Source of the DNA: Candidatus Nealsonbacteria bacterium RIFCSPLOWO2_01_FULL_38_120
Lineage (GTDB): Bacteria > Patescibacteriota > Minisyncoccia > Minisyncoccales > GWA2-38-27
Length of the DNA: 15,223 nucleotides
Direction: 5' to 3'
Assembly (NCBI GenBank): GCA_001821475.1
Contig: MHMF01000042.1
Span: 1-15,223, forward strand
This document shows, one piece after another, positions 1 through 6,229 of the stretch. The translations under genes and the position numbers were made by a program. The notes below the pieces were generated by a model, which searched no databases, was not told where the DNA came from, and was given only the letters and a program-made list of their open reading frames with translations. Position 1 is the first letter of the stretch. Each line of letters starts with the position of its first letter.

Positions 1-2
1 AA

Positions 3-80
3 AAGAAAATAAAAGAAATGGCAAGGCCGGGAGCGAGCAGAATCGTGGCAGAATACATTGAAAATTATCTGAATCAATAA
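3..80 (+). CDS. C-terminal end of an unidentified protein
   Basis: An open frame enters from the left edge and ends at TAA 78-80. The visible tail has the sense ...EMARPGASRIVAEYIENYLNQ, which has ordinary amphipathic character and looks like a genuine protein end rather than a chance frame. The start and most of the protein lie outside the window. The fragment directly abuts a methyltransferase remnant, so it could be a restriction-modification partner, but 25 residues are too few to name a family. The product is not recognised. Confidence 0.5.
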   Translation, partial: KKIKEMARPGASRIVAEYIENYLNQ

Positions 81-396
81 AAATTTGGTTTCAAAACCAT
101 ACTATAACTTCTCTCGGAAAAAATAATATAGAAATAACCGGAATAATTAACGATATTAAGTATTCGGAGTTATTGTTTAGAAATTTACTTAAAATTATTC
201 CTGAAAAGCGAGAAGCCGTTCAATTTTTATAGGCGCTAAATGGCTGGAAATGGGCTACAATCTAAAAGACATATGGAGCAATTCTCGCCTTCACAAACAA
301 GACCAGGAAAGGGAAAAACACCCCACTCAAAAACCTCTTGTGATTATAGATAGGATGATTAGAGCAAGCAGTTCTAAAAATGGAATTGTCTTAGAC
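81..396 (+). pseudogene. Remnant of a beta-class N4/N6 DNA methyltransferase
   Basis: Two overlapping frames together resemble the C-terminal half of an N6_N4_Mtase-type DNA methyltransferase. The first (about 83-232) reads ...IIPEKREAVQFL and stops at TAG 230-232. The second (from 205) reads GAKWLEMGYNLKDIW, then HPTQKPLVIIDRMIRASS and GIVLD, the classic segment just before motif I. They join by a one-base shift in the T5 tract at 224-228. The expected continuation after GIVLD, PFxGxGTT, is missing: the frame instead enters a terminator hairpin and runs on without homology to TGG-TAA at about 462. The catalytic motif (DPPY or SPPY), which precedes motif I in this class, is also absent. The element is therefore truncated at both ends and cannot be active. 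Family recognition rests on the HPTQKP motif; its specificity is unknown. Confidence 0.75.
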
Positions 397-426
397 AGGG
401 CTCCTAAGGATAGAGAGCCCTTTTTT
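397..426 (+). terminator. Rho-independent terminator after the methyltransferase remnant
   Basis: The 7-bp stem AGGGCTC (397-403) pairs perfectly with GAGCCCT (415-421) across an 11-base loop and is followed directly by a run of T. It sits exactly where the methyltransferase homology ends and isolates the downstream capA-prmC unit. Confidence 0.8.
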
Positions 427-498
427 ATTTATATAATTGAAAAACGGGGGCGGAAATGGTAATTTGAAAAAAGAAAGAGGAGTAAGGAAAAAGAAAAA

Positions 499-1512
499 AT
501 GAAAAATTTAACGAAAGTTTTATTATTTTTTATTTTAGCGGGGGAAATATGTTTGATTTTTTTCTCGGTTTTCTTTTTAGTCAAAAGAAATTTTTTGCCT
601 ATGGAAAATTATTTTTTGGAAGATAAAAAATTTTATGATTTCGCTGATTTGATGAGAAAAAACCGGATCACTATTTTTGCGGTAGGAGATATTATGCTGG
701 ATAGGGGGGTGGAATACGCGGTTGAAAAACAAGGCAATGGCGATTTCAGATTTCCGTTTTTGAAAATCGCGGATTATCTGAAGAAAGCGGATATTTTATT
801 CGGAAATTTAGAAAGCGTTATTTCCAACAAAGGAGAGAAAGTTGGCAGTGTCTATTCTTTCCGGGCCGACCCGAAAGCGATTGAGGGTTTGTTGTTTGCC
901 GGTTTTGATATTCTTTCCGTTGCGAATAATCATATTTTTGATTACGGAAGATTAGCTATGGAGGATGGTCTGAAGCGATTGAAAAACGTTGGCATTGGTT
1001 ATATCGGAGCCGGCTTTAATGAAGAGGAGGTTCGTTCGGGCATAATCAAAGAAATAAAGGGCGTGAAAATTTGTTTTTTGGCTTATAATAATAAAGGTTC
1101 TGAATATTGGCAGGCTGGAGAAAATAGCTCCGGAATTAGCTGGCTTGATGACAAAATTACAAAAGATGTCAGAACGGCTAAAGAAAAAAGCGATTTGGTA
1201 ATCGTATCAATGCATTTCGGCGAAGAGTATCAAAATAAACAAAACGGAGAGCAGGAATATTTTGCCAAATTAGCTATCGATTCCGGAGCTGATTTGGTTT
1301 TAGGCCATCATCCGCATGTGATTCAGCCGGTTGAAAAATATAAACAAGGATGGATTGCACATAGCTTGGGTAATTTTATTTTTGACCAGAATTTTTCAGA
1401 AGAAACAATGGAAGGAATTTTGTTAGAAGTTATAGTTGAAAATAAAAAAATACAAAAAATTAGCCAAATAAAAATAGAAATATCGGAAAATTTTCAGCCG
1501 GTAAATATATGA
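499..1512 (+). CDS. CapA-type membrane-anchored metallophosphatase
   Basis: This 337-residue protein belongs to the PGA_cap/CapA family, calcineurin-like metallophosphatases linked to poly-gamma-glutamate capsule synthesis and to other poorly defined cell-surface jobs. Residues 5-28 form a strong hydrophobic N-terminal segment after a lysine, consistent with an uncleaved anchor that places the domain outside the membrane. Visible family motifs in order are GDIMLDR (63-69), GNLE (102-105), NNH (143-145), HFGEEY (239-244), GHHPH (269-273) and SLGNFIFDQ (289-297); their Asp, Asn and His residues would bind the two metals. The start is supported by a GAGG-rich stretch at 476-488. The stop overlaps the next gene as ATGA, implying translational coupling. 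No capB or capC neighbour is visible, so a capsule role is not shown; the family call is secure, the substrate is not. Confidence 0.9.
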   Translation: MKNLTKVLLFFILAGEICLIFFSVFFLVKRNFLPMENYFLEDKKFYDFADLMRKNRITIFAVGDIMLDRGVEYAVEKQGNGDFRFPFLKIADYLKKADILFGNLESVISNKGEKVGSVYSFRADPKAIEGLLFAGFDILSVANNHIFDYGRLAMEDGLKRLKNVGIGYIGAGFNEEEVRSGIIKEIKGVKICFLAYNNKGSEYWQAGENSSGISWLDDKITKDVRTAKEKSDLVIVSMHFGEEYQNKQNGEQEYFAKLAIDSGADLVLGHHPHVIQPVEKYKQGWIAHSLGNFIFDQNFSEETMEGILLEVIVENKKIQKISQIKIEISENFQPVNI

Positions 1513-2312
1513 AAAAGGAATATAAAGAAATAAAATGGCTTTTAGACGAGAAATATAGAGGAGAGATGTCTGAATTGGCGAAAAAGGATATTAAGCGGCT
1601 GGACAAAGGAGAGCCGGTGGATTATATTATTGGTTTTGTTAATTTTTTGAAGCGCAAAATTGACTTATCCTCAAAGCCGTTTGTTCCACGACCAGAAACA
1701 GAATATTGGGTAGGGGAAGCGATCAAGGATATGAAACAGGCTTTGCCACGCCATAGCCGAATCGAAGTCCGCCTCCGCCCTTGCGGGCTTCGGCGAGGCG
1801 AAGGCGGGGGATTAAGGATTTTGGATATTTTTTCAGGAACAGGGTGCGTTGGGATTGCGGTTTTGAAAAATATGGGCATGGCAATAGTTGATTTTGCCGA
1901 GAAAGAGAAAAAATATTTAAAGCAAATAGAAATAAATTTAAAAATAAATAGAATAAGCAAGGAAAGATTTTCTTTGATTGGTTCGGATATTTTTCAAAAA
2001 GTGAAAAGGAAATACGATTTTATTCTGGCGAATCCTCCCTATATCGCTGAATCAAGAAAAGACAAAGTTCAAAAATCAGTTTTGAAATATGAGCCGAAGA
2101 TTGCTTTATTTGGAGGAAAAGACGGATTTTTTTATATTAAAAAATTTTTGATGGAAGCGAGAAATTATCTTAACGAAAACGGGAAAATTTATATGGAATT
2201 TGATTCTTTCCAGAAAAATGACCTGGCGAAATTGTTAAAAAATTTTGGATACGATAATTTCTCATTCAAAAAAGACCAATATGGGAAGTGGAGATACCTG
2301 ATTATAAATTAA
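1509..2312 (+). CDS. prmC: PrmC/HemK-type glutamine N5-methyltransferase
   Basis: PrmC methylates the Gln of the GGQ motif in peptide-chain release factors using S-adenosylmethionine. The 267-residue protein shows the PrmC hallmarks: a short helical N-terminal region with GEPVDYIIG (34-42), PRPETE (60-65), the SAM-binding motif I LDIFSGTGCVGIA (105-117) and the catalytic NPPY (175-178), followed by a C-terminal FGGKDGF-type segment. The N-terminal domain is shorter than usual. Between DMK (74-76) and motif I there is an extra stretch of about 25 residues, Arg/Gly/Pro-rich, encoded by a GC-rich palindrome (see the repeat at 1745-1812). The start is set by the ATGA overlap with capA. No release-factor gene is visible next to it, so prmC is inferred from the motifs. 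Confidence 0.88.
   Translation: MKKEYKEIKWLLDEKYRGEMSELAKKDIKRLDKGEPVDYIIGFVNFLKRKIDLSSKPFVPRPETEYWVGEAIKDMKQALPRHSRIEVRLRPCGLRRGEGGGLRILDIFSGTGCVGIAVLKNMGMAIVDFAEKEKKYLKQIEINLKINRISKERFSLIGSDIFQKVKRKYDFILANPPYIAESRKDKVQKSVLKYEPKIALFGGKDGFFYIKKFLMEARNYLNENGKIYMEFDSFQKNDLAKLLKNFGYDNFSFKKDQYGKWRYLIIN
1745..1812. repeat. GC-rich palindromic insert inside prmC
   Basis: In an AT-rich gene, this stretch is abruptly GC-rich and self-complementary. CCGCCTCCGCC (1769-1779) pairs with GGCGAAGGCGG (1797-1807) with one mismatch, and an alternative hairpin pairs 1763-1771 with 1784-1792 with one mismatch. It is read through in frame, adding about 25 residues just before SAM motif I where PrmC proteins normally have a short linker. 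It looks like a small inserted palindromic element rather than ancestral protein sequence. Confidence 0.75.
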
Positions 2313-2450
2313 AAATCAAAAATCAAAATGTAAAATAACAAATCAAAATTTCAAAATGAATTTTTGCAGAAAATATTTTTCAGTAAAAAGGTATTTTAAC
2401 ATTTTACATTGTCATTTTTATTTTTGATATTTGCATTTTGATTTTCAGGG
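2313..2450. repeat. Intergenic inverted repeat between prmC and ftsZ
   Basis: The AT-rich spacer is built of tandem (A)nTCAAAA units on the left and their complement on the right. AAAATCAAAATG (2319-2330) pairs with CATTTTGATTTT (2434-2445), and AATGTAAAAT (2327-2336) pairs with ATTTTACATT (2401-2410). It encodes no plausible protein. It could act as a weak bidirectional barrier or be a decayed repeat. Confidence 0.6.
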
Positions 2451-2454
2451 CGTA

Positions 2455-2483
2455 TTGTTTTTTTAAGGAAGAAGGGCTATTAT
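2455..2483 (+). promoter_or_regulatory. Sigma-70-like promoter for ftsZ
   Basis: A TTGTTT box (2455-2460) and a TATTAT box (2478-2483) are separated by 17 bases, the optimal spacing. Transcription from about 2490 would give a 20-base leader carrying the AAGGGG ribosome binding site at 2497-2502, eight bases before the ftsZ start. Confidence 0.5.
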
Positions 2484-2510
2484 ATAAAAATAAGATAAGG
2501 GGCGATAACT

Positions 2511-4022
2511 ATGAAAAAAAAGAGGGTTAAGCCGGTCAAAAAAATAAAAAATATAAAGAAAGCGAAGAGCCGGAAGTCTGCGCTTGTTAAGCATATTCAA
2601 GGGAAGGGAAATATTCCGCAAGATTCAATCCGCTTGCCGCTTGTAGAGCCGGAAAAGAAAATCCGGGCAGACAATAATTTTCATAAACCGAAAATAAGAA
2701 TAGTGGGAATCGGCGGGGGAGCGGGTTCAATTATTTCTGAAATTATTTTTAAGGTTAAATGGGCTGATTTTGTGGTGGCTAATACCGATGCCAGAGCTTT
2801 ATCGTCTATAAGCAGAAAAGCGAAAAAATTTCAATTTGGACAGGAACTAACCAAGGGTTTGGGAACAGGAATGAATCCGGCCATAGGGGAGCTTGCCAGT
2901 CAAAATGAAAAAGAAAAAATAAAAAAGATTTTTGAAGGACAAGACCTTTGCATTATTTTGGCTTGCCTCGGGGGCGGCACTTCGTCAGGCGCCGCGCCAG
3001 TTTTCGCAAAGATTTCCAAGGATTGCGGATGCCTTTCATTCGGAATTTTTACTTTGCCTTTTGAGTTTGAGGGAGAGAAAAAAATGGAGATTGCCAAGCA
3101 GTCGCTGGATAAAATAAAACCGTGCCTCAATGTTTATTCCGTGATTCCCAATGAAAGAATTTTTAAGATAATTGAAAAAAACGCTCCCTTAAAGACAGCT
3201 TTGTCGGCTATAAACGACAAGCTTTCTGAAAATATTGAAGGACTTATAGGCATGATTCATTCTCCTGGTTTGATAAATATTGATTTCGCCGACTTGAGGG
3301 CAGTGCTTGTCGGAAGGGGCAAGCTTGCCTATCTTAATATGGCGGAAATCGGCAAGATTGGAGAAAATATAGTCCAAGAAGACGGCGCGTCGGAAGAAAA
3401 CAGAGCGGAAAAAATAATTTCTGATTCTCTGTATTCTTATAATATTAAAGGCGCAAAAGGGATTTTGTATAATATTATCGGTGGCAAAGATCTCCGGCTT
3501 GCCGAAGTTTCGCAGATGTCGGAAATGATATTCAAATCAATAAACAAAAATGCTAAAATTATATTTGGGATAAACCAATGCCAAAAAGAACGAGATAAAG
3601 TTAAGATCGCTATACTGGCAGTCGGTTGCGGGCCGAAAAATGTTTTGACGGGATTATTGCCTGAATCGCAAACTATCTCGCAAGAAAGAAATATTCTGAA
3701 AAATATGGCGGTTAGGGCAGTAAGCTTCCGAAAGAAGATGTCGTTGAAAAAGAGAGCGGTTTTTGTAGGGAAGCAGGCGGAAAAGAAAGAAGATAGAAGA
3801 TTTGCGACAGAAGAAAAACGGGAGAAGAGGCTGTTATCTGAAAATCGCGGGCAATTATTACATGAAAAAGAAAAGCTTATTCAAATTACAAGCAAGGGCA
3901 TAATTGACGGGAAAATAAGGAGAAACGCGCTTCAATTAAAAAAGGAAGCGGATGAAGAACAAAAAGAACTCACGGACCAGGATATGATGCTGGAAACCCC
4001 GGCAATTTTAAGAAAAAAGTAA
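2511..4022 (+). CDS. ftsZ: Divergent FtsZ with N- and C-terminal basic extensions
   Basis: FtsZ is the tubulin-like GTPase that forms the division ring. The 503-residue protein is well over the usual 350-400. Residues 1-60 are a Lys/Arg-rich extension. The GTPase core follows: GIGGGAGS (66-73), NTDA (91-94), GLGTGMNP (117-123), signature loop GGGTSSGAAP (154-163) and the synergy (T7) loop NIDFADL (256-262), which supplies the Asp that completes the next subunit's active site. The C-terminal domain ends near residue 377. A highly charged, coiled-coil-prone linker (378-490) leads to LETPAILRKK (494-503), resembling the conserved tail peptide that binds FtsA-type anchors. The signature loop is GGGTSSG where GGGTGTG is usual. 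A strong Shine-Dalgarno sequence supports the start. galU follows six bases after the stop. It could be a second FtsZ paralogue rather than the main one. Confidence 0.88.
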   Translation: MKKKRVKPVKKIKNIKKAKSRKSALVKHIQGKGNIPQDSIRLPLVEPEKKIRADNNFHKPKIRIVGIGGGAGSIISEIIFKVKWADFVVANTDARALSSISRKAKKFQFGQELTKGLGTGMNPAIGELASQNEKEKIKKIFEGQDLCIILACLGGGTSSGAAPVFAKISKDCGCLSFGIFTLPFEFEGEKKMEIAKQSLDKIKPCLNVYSVIPNERIFKIIEKNAPLKTALSAINDKLSENIEGLIGMIHSPGLINIDFADLRAVLVGRGKLAYLNMAEIGKIGENIVQEDGASEENRAEKIISDSLYSYNIKGAKGILYNIIGGKDLRLAEVSQMSEMIFKSINKNAKIIFGINQCQKERDKVKIAILAVGCGPKNVLTGLLPESQTISQERNILKNMAVRAVSFRKKMSLKKRAVFVGKQAEKKEDRRFATEEKREKRLLSENRGQLLHEKEKLIQITSKGIIDGKIRRNALQLKKEADEEQKELTDQDMMLETPAILRKK

Positions 4023-4028
4023 AACAAA

Positions 4029-4925
4029 ATGAATACCGTGAATAATATGGAGGTCAAAAAAGCTATAATTCCAATCGCAGGCATGGCTATCAGATTTTTG
4101 CCGCTGTCAAAAATTGTGCCAAAAGAACTTTGGCCGGTTGTTGATTTGCCGATGATCCATTACGGACTTAAAGAGATAAAAGACGCTGGTATAAAAGAGG
4201 TTATTTTTGTCTTTAATTCTGGCAATAAAAAAGTTTTAGAATATTTAAAAACTTGTCCGAAAACAGAAAAATTTTTAAAAGAGCGCAAGAAAGACGAAGT
4301 TTTAGAAGAATTAAAAAATTTAGAAGAAATGTTTAAAGATATTTCTTTTTCTTGGGTTTTGCAAAAACAGCCGTTAGGAGACGGCAACGCGGTTTTGCAG
4401 GCGGCAAGATTGGCGGCGGAAGAGCCGGTTGCCAGCATTTTTGCCGATGATATTTTTGACGCTAAAATTCCGGCGATTTCCCAGCTGGAGAAAATTTTCA
4501 GGACTTGCCAGAGGCCAGTTATCGGGCTTTGCCGAGTGCCTAAAGAAAAAATCAGCCATTATGGGATTGTCGGCGTGGAAAAAATTTCCAGTCGACTCTA
4601 CAAGATAAAAAAAATAATTGAAAAACCGGATTTGTCAGAAGCGCCTTCTGATTTAGCTATTGCGGGCAGATACATTTTAACTCCCGAGGTTTTTGATTAT
4701 TTAAAAAAAGCAAAGCCATCAAAGAAAGGAGAAATTTATTTAGCAGAAGTCATTAACGACCAAATGCTGAAAGACGGAAAGCTGATTTACGGATACGAGC
4801 TGGAAGGTCAGTGGCTTGGGTGTGGAGATAAATTAAGATGGCTGGAATCTACCATATATCTTTCAATGAAACACCCGAAATACGGGCCGGAATTGAGAGA
4901 ATATATTTCTAAACTGAAATTTTAA
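4029..4925 (+). CDS. galU: GalU-like UTP-glucose-1-phosphate uridylyltransferase
   Basis: GalU makes UDP-glucose from UTP and glucose-1-phosphate for surface polysaccharides. The 298-residue length matches the family. Recognisable parts are the nucleotide-binding start KAIIPIAG (11-18), PKELWP (31-36), QPLGDGNAV (114-122), the metal-site-like ADD (139-141), YGIVGV (178-183), IIEKP (196-200), AGRYILTPE (212-220), GEIYLAE (234-240) and WLGCGDK (262-268). The usual loop GxGTRxxP reads GMAIRFLP (18-25): the Gly and Thr contacting nucleotide phosphate are replaced by Ala and Ile. Its activity or substrate may therefore differ. Translation may start at 4029 or at the second ATG at 4047; neither has a clear ribosome binding site. 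The six-base gap after ftsZ suggests co-transcription. A related sugar-1-phosphate nucleotidyltransferase is the main alternative. Confidence 0.82.
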   Translation: MNTVNNMEVKKAIIPIAGMAIRFLPLSKIVPKELWPVVDLPMIHYGLKEIKDAGIKEVIFVFNSGNKKVLEYLKTCPKTEKFLKERKKDEVLEELKNLEEMFKDISFSWVLQKQPLGDGNAVLQAARLAAEEPVASIFADDIFDAKIPAISQLEKIFRTCQRPVIGLCRVPKEKISHYGIVGVEKISSRLYKIKKIIEKPDLSEAPSDLAIAGRYILTPEVFDYLKKAKPSKKGEIYLAEVINDQMLKDGKLIYGYELEGQWLGCGDKLRWLESTIYLSMKHPKYGPELREYISKLKF

Positions 4926-4949
4926 TATTACTATTTTTTTTTAGTTTTT

Positions 4950-5100
4950 AATTATCAATTACTAATTATCAATCAATTACCAATTTTTTAACTATCAAAT
5001 TTGCTTCTCCTCTTCGCTCCTCTTCCCCCGCGGGGTGGGGGCGATTGAAAATTAAGTCATTGATAATTTATTGATAATTGAAAATTGTAAATTGATAATT
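4950..5100. repeat. Intergenic array of inverted TTGATAATT repeats
   Basis: The galU-nnrD spacer has AATTATCAA at 4950-4958 and 4964-4972 on the left. On the right its complement TTGATAATT occurs three times (5060-5068, 5071-5079, 5092-5100). The outermost arms (4950-4960 and 5090-5100) pair over 11 bases. The centre is GC-rich (about 5025-5042, CCCCCGCGGGG core). It is non-coding and its role is unknown. Confidence 0.6.
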
Positions 5101-5107
5101 CTAATTT

Positions 5108-5974
5108 ATGTTTACCATCGCCAAATCCATATTAAAAAAAATATACAATCCCAGGCCGTTGAATGCTGTAAAATATAATTATGGGCTTTTACTGGTTATT
5201 GGCGGTTCGGAATTTTATAGCGGTTCTCCGGCTTTAGCGGCAATGGCCGGTTTTAGAGCGGGAGCGGATATGGCAAAAATTATAGCTCCGGAAAGAGCGG
5301 CTAATATAATAGCGGGTTTTTCTCCAACCATGGCGGCTTATCCCTTAAAAGGAGAACATCTAATTAAAGAGCATTTATCCGTTTTGATTTCAATGATTGA
5401 AAGCGCGAAAGATGTCGCTAGAGGGAAAACAGCGGTTGTTATCGGCGGGGGACTAGGAAGAACTGAAGAAACCCAGGAAACAGTTTTGGAATTTTTATTG
5501 CAAGTTGCCTGCCCTGTGATTATTGACGCTGACGCTATCCACGCTTTGGCGAAAAAGCCAAAAGTTGTTTCCGACCATCCCTGTCTGATTACCCCGCATT
5601 TTTACGAATTTTATGTTCTTACAAAAGTTGATATTTCAAAAGTTCCCGAAACAGACAGGCCAGAAATTGTCAGGCAGGAAGCGAAAAAATTGAACGCGGT
5701 TATTTTGTTAAAAGGGAGAACGGATATAATTTCCGACGGCAAAGAAATCGCCTTGAATAAAACAGGTTCGCCTTATATTGCAAAAGGCGGATGCGGAGAT
5801 ACTTTAGCAGGAATATGCGGAGCGCTGATGGCAAGGGGCTTAGATGCTTTTACCGCCGGCCAAGCGGGAGCTTATATAAACGGTTTGGCAGGACAAATTG
5901 CCGCCAAAAAAATGAAGGATTCTTTGGTCGCTACGGACTTAATTGAGGCGATACCATCAGCGATAAAAAGATAA
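5108..5974 (+). CDS. nnrD: ADP/ATP-dependent (S)-NAD(P)H-hydrate dehydratase
   Basis: NnrD repairs hydrated NADH or NADPH (NADHX/NADPHX) back to the working cofactor using a nucleoside phosphate. The 288-residue protein has the ribokinase-like YjeF C-terminal fold: YGLLLVIGGS (25-34), GGGLGR (113-118), IIDADAI (138-144), LITPHFYEF (160-168), LLKGRTDI (200-207) and KGGCGDTLAG (226-235). The last is the anion-hole and catalytic Asp motif, normally GxGDxLAG. The epimerase domain (NnrE) that is fused in many bacteria is missing, so only the dehydratase half is present here. The start ATG at 5108 has no clear Shine-Dalgarno sequence. It stands alone between two repeat- or RNA-rich spacers, so it is probably a single-gene unit or distal to galU. 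Confidence 0.9.
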   Translation: MFTIAKSILKKIYNPRPLNAVKYNYGLLLVIGGSEFYSGSPALAAMAGFRAGADMAKIIAPERAANIIAGFSPTMAAYPLKGEHLIKEHLSVLISMIESAKDVARGKTAVVIGGGLGRTEETQETVLEFLLQVACPVIIDADAIHALAKKPKVVSDHPCLITPHFYEFYVLTKVDISKVPETDRPEIVRQEAKKLNAVILLKGRTDIISDGKEIALNKTGSPYIAKGGCGDTLAGICGALMARGLDAFTAGQAGAYINGLAGQIAAKKMKDSLVATDLIEAIPSAIKR

Positions 5975-5977
5975 CTA

Positions 5978-6010
5978 TTGACAAATGTTTTTGGTTTGAT
6001 AACTTATAAT
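5978..6010 (+). promoter_or_regulatory. Promoter-like boxes upstream of a structured RNA
   Basis: Consensus hexamers TTGACA (5978-5983) and TATAAT (6005-6010) lie just after the nnrD stop. Their spacing is 21 bases, longer than the optimal 17, so either the TATAAT works with a poorer upstream box or the promoter is weak or activator-dependent. They precede a terminator-ended non-coding stretch. Confidence 0.5.
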
Positions 6011-6016
6011 TAGTTC

Positions 6017-6120
6017 TATTAGTTCCTTCGTTTTGTGGAATACGACTTGCTCACATCAAACCATCCACAGGGCCTCCCAATCGAAGACATAAGGAGCGCA
6101 CAGCTTCTTATGTCTTTTTT
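6017..6120 (+). ncRNA. Candidate small structured RNA of unknown family
   Basis: From the expected transcription start (about 6017) to the T tract there are about 104 bases. They can fold as CTTCG (6026-6030) with CGAAG (6082-6086) closing TGTGGA (6034-6039) with TCCACA (6064-6069), then a long terminator hairpin. The CGAAG strand overlaps the base of the terminator stem, so the outer helix and the full terminator compete, as in attenuators. It could be a free small RNA or a leader regulating trxB about 110 bases downstream. I compared it by eye with SRP, 6S and common riboswitch consensus features and recognised none. An open frame at 6035-6217 runs through it but shows no protein character. 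Confidence 0.45.
6085..6120 (+). terminator. Strong rho-independent terminator of the small RNA
   Basis: AGACATAAG (6085-6093) pairs perfectly with CTTATGTCT (6107-6115). The stem continues inward through GAGC/GCTT with one G-T pair, giving 13 pairs around a five-base GCACA loop. A run of T ends at 6120. It ends the transcript unless the competing upstream helix forms. Confidence 0.85.
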
Positions 6121-6157
6121 ATTTTCCTTCGCCTTCGCGCAGCGCAACCTTTCCATA

Positions 6158-6183
6158 GTCCCGCCCCCGATTGATGGCGGGAC
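6158..6183. repeat. GC-rich hairpin upstream of trxB
   Basis: GTCCCGCC (6158-6165) pairs perfectly with GGCGGGAC (6176-6183) around a ten-base loop. No T run follows, so it is not a standard terminator. It lies between the small RNA and the trxB promoter box. Confidence 0.6.
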
Positions 6184-6212
6184 GAATAAGGGTATTTTGT
6201 TTTGTGTTGATT

Positions 6213-6218
6213 TATAAT
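6213..6218 (+). promoter_or_regulatory. TATAAT box immediately upstream of trxB
   Basis: A perfect TATAAT lies 11 bases before the trxB ATG. Initiation about seven bases downstream would give a leader of roughly five bases with no room for a Shine-Dalgarno sequence, hence possible leaderless translation. No good upstream hexamer is seen at 16-18 bases. The region is a run of TAA/ATA, so the box could be a by-product of composition. Confidence 0.35.
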
Positions 6219-6229
6219 ATAATAATAAT

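Noticed and set aside
437..465. Promoter for capA (TTGAAA, 17 bases, TAATTT)
   Set aside because: The downstream box matches poorly and the region is AT-rich, so it is not distinguishable from background.
1622..1960. A 112-codon reverse-strand open frame in prmC
   Set aside because: It lies wholly antisense to a well-supported gene and owes its length to the GC-rich insert, which has few stop codons on either strand.
6035..6217. A 60-codon open frame between nnrD and trxB
   Set aside because: It runs through a terminator hairpin and a GC hairpin, has no ribosome binding site and no protein-like conservation; the RNA explanation fits better.
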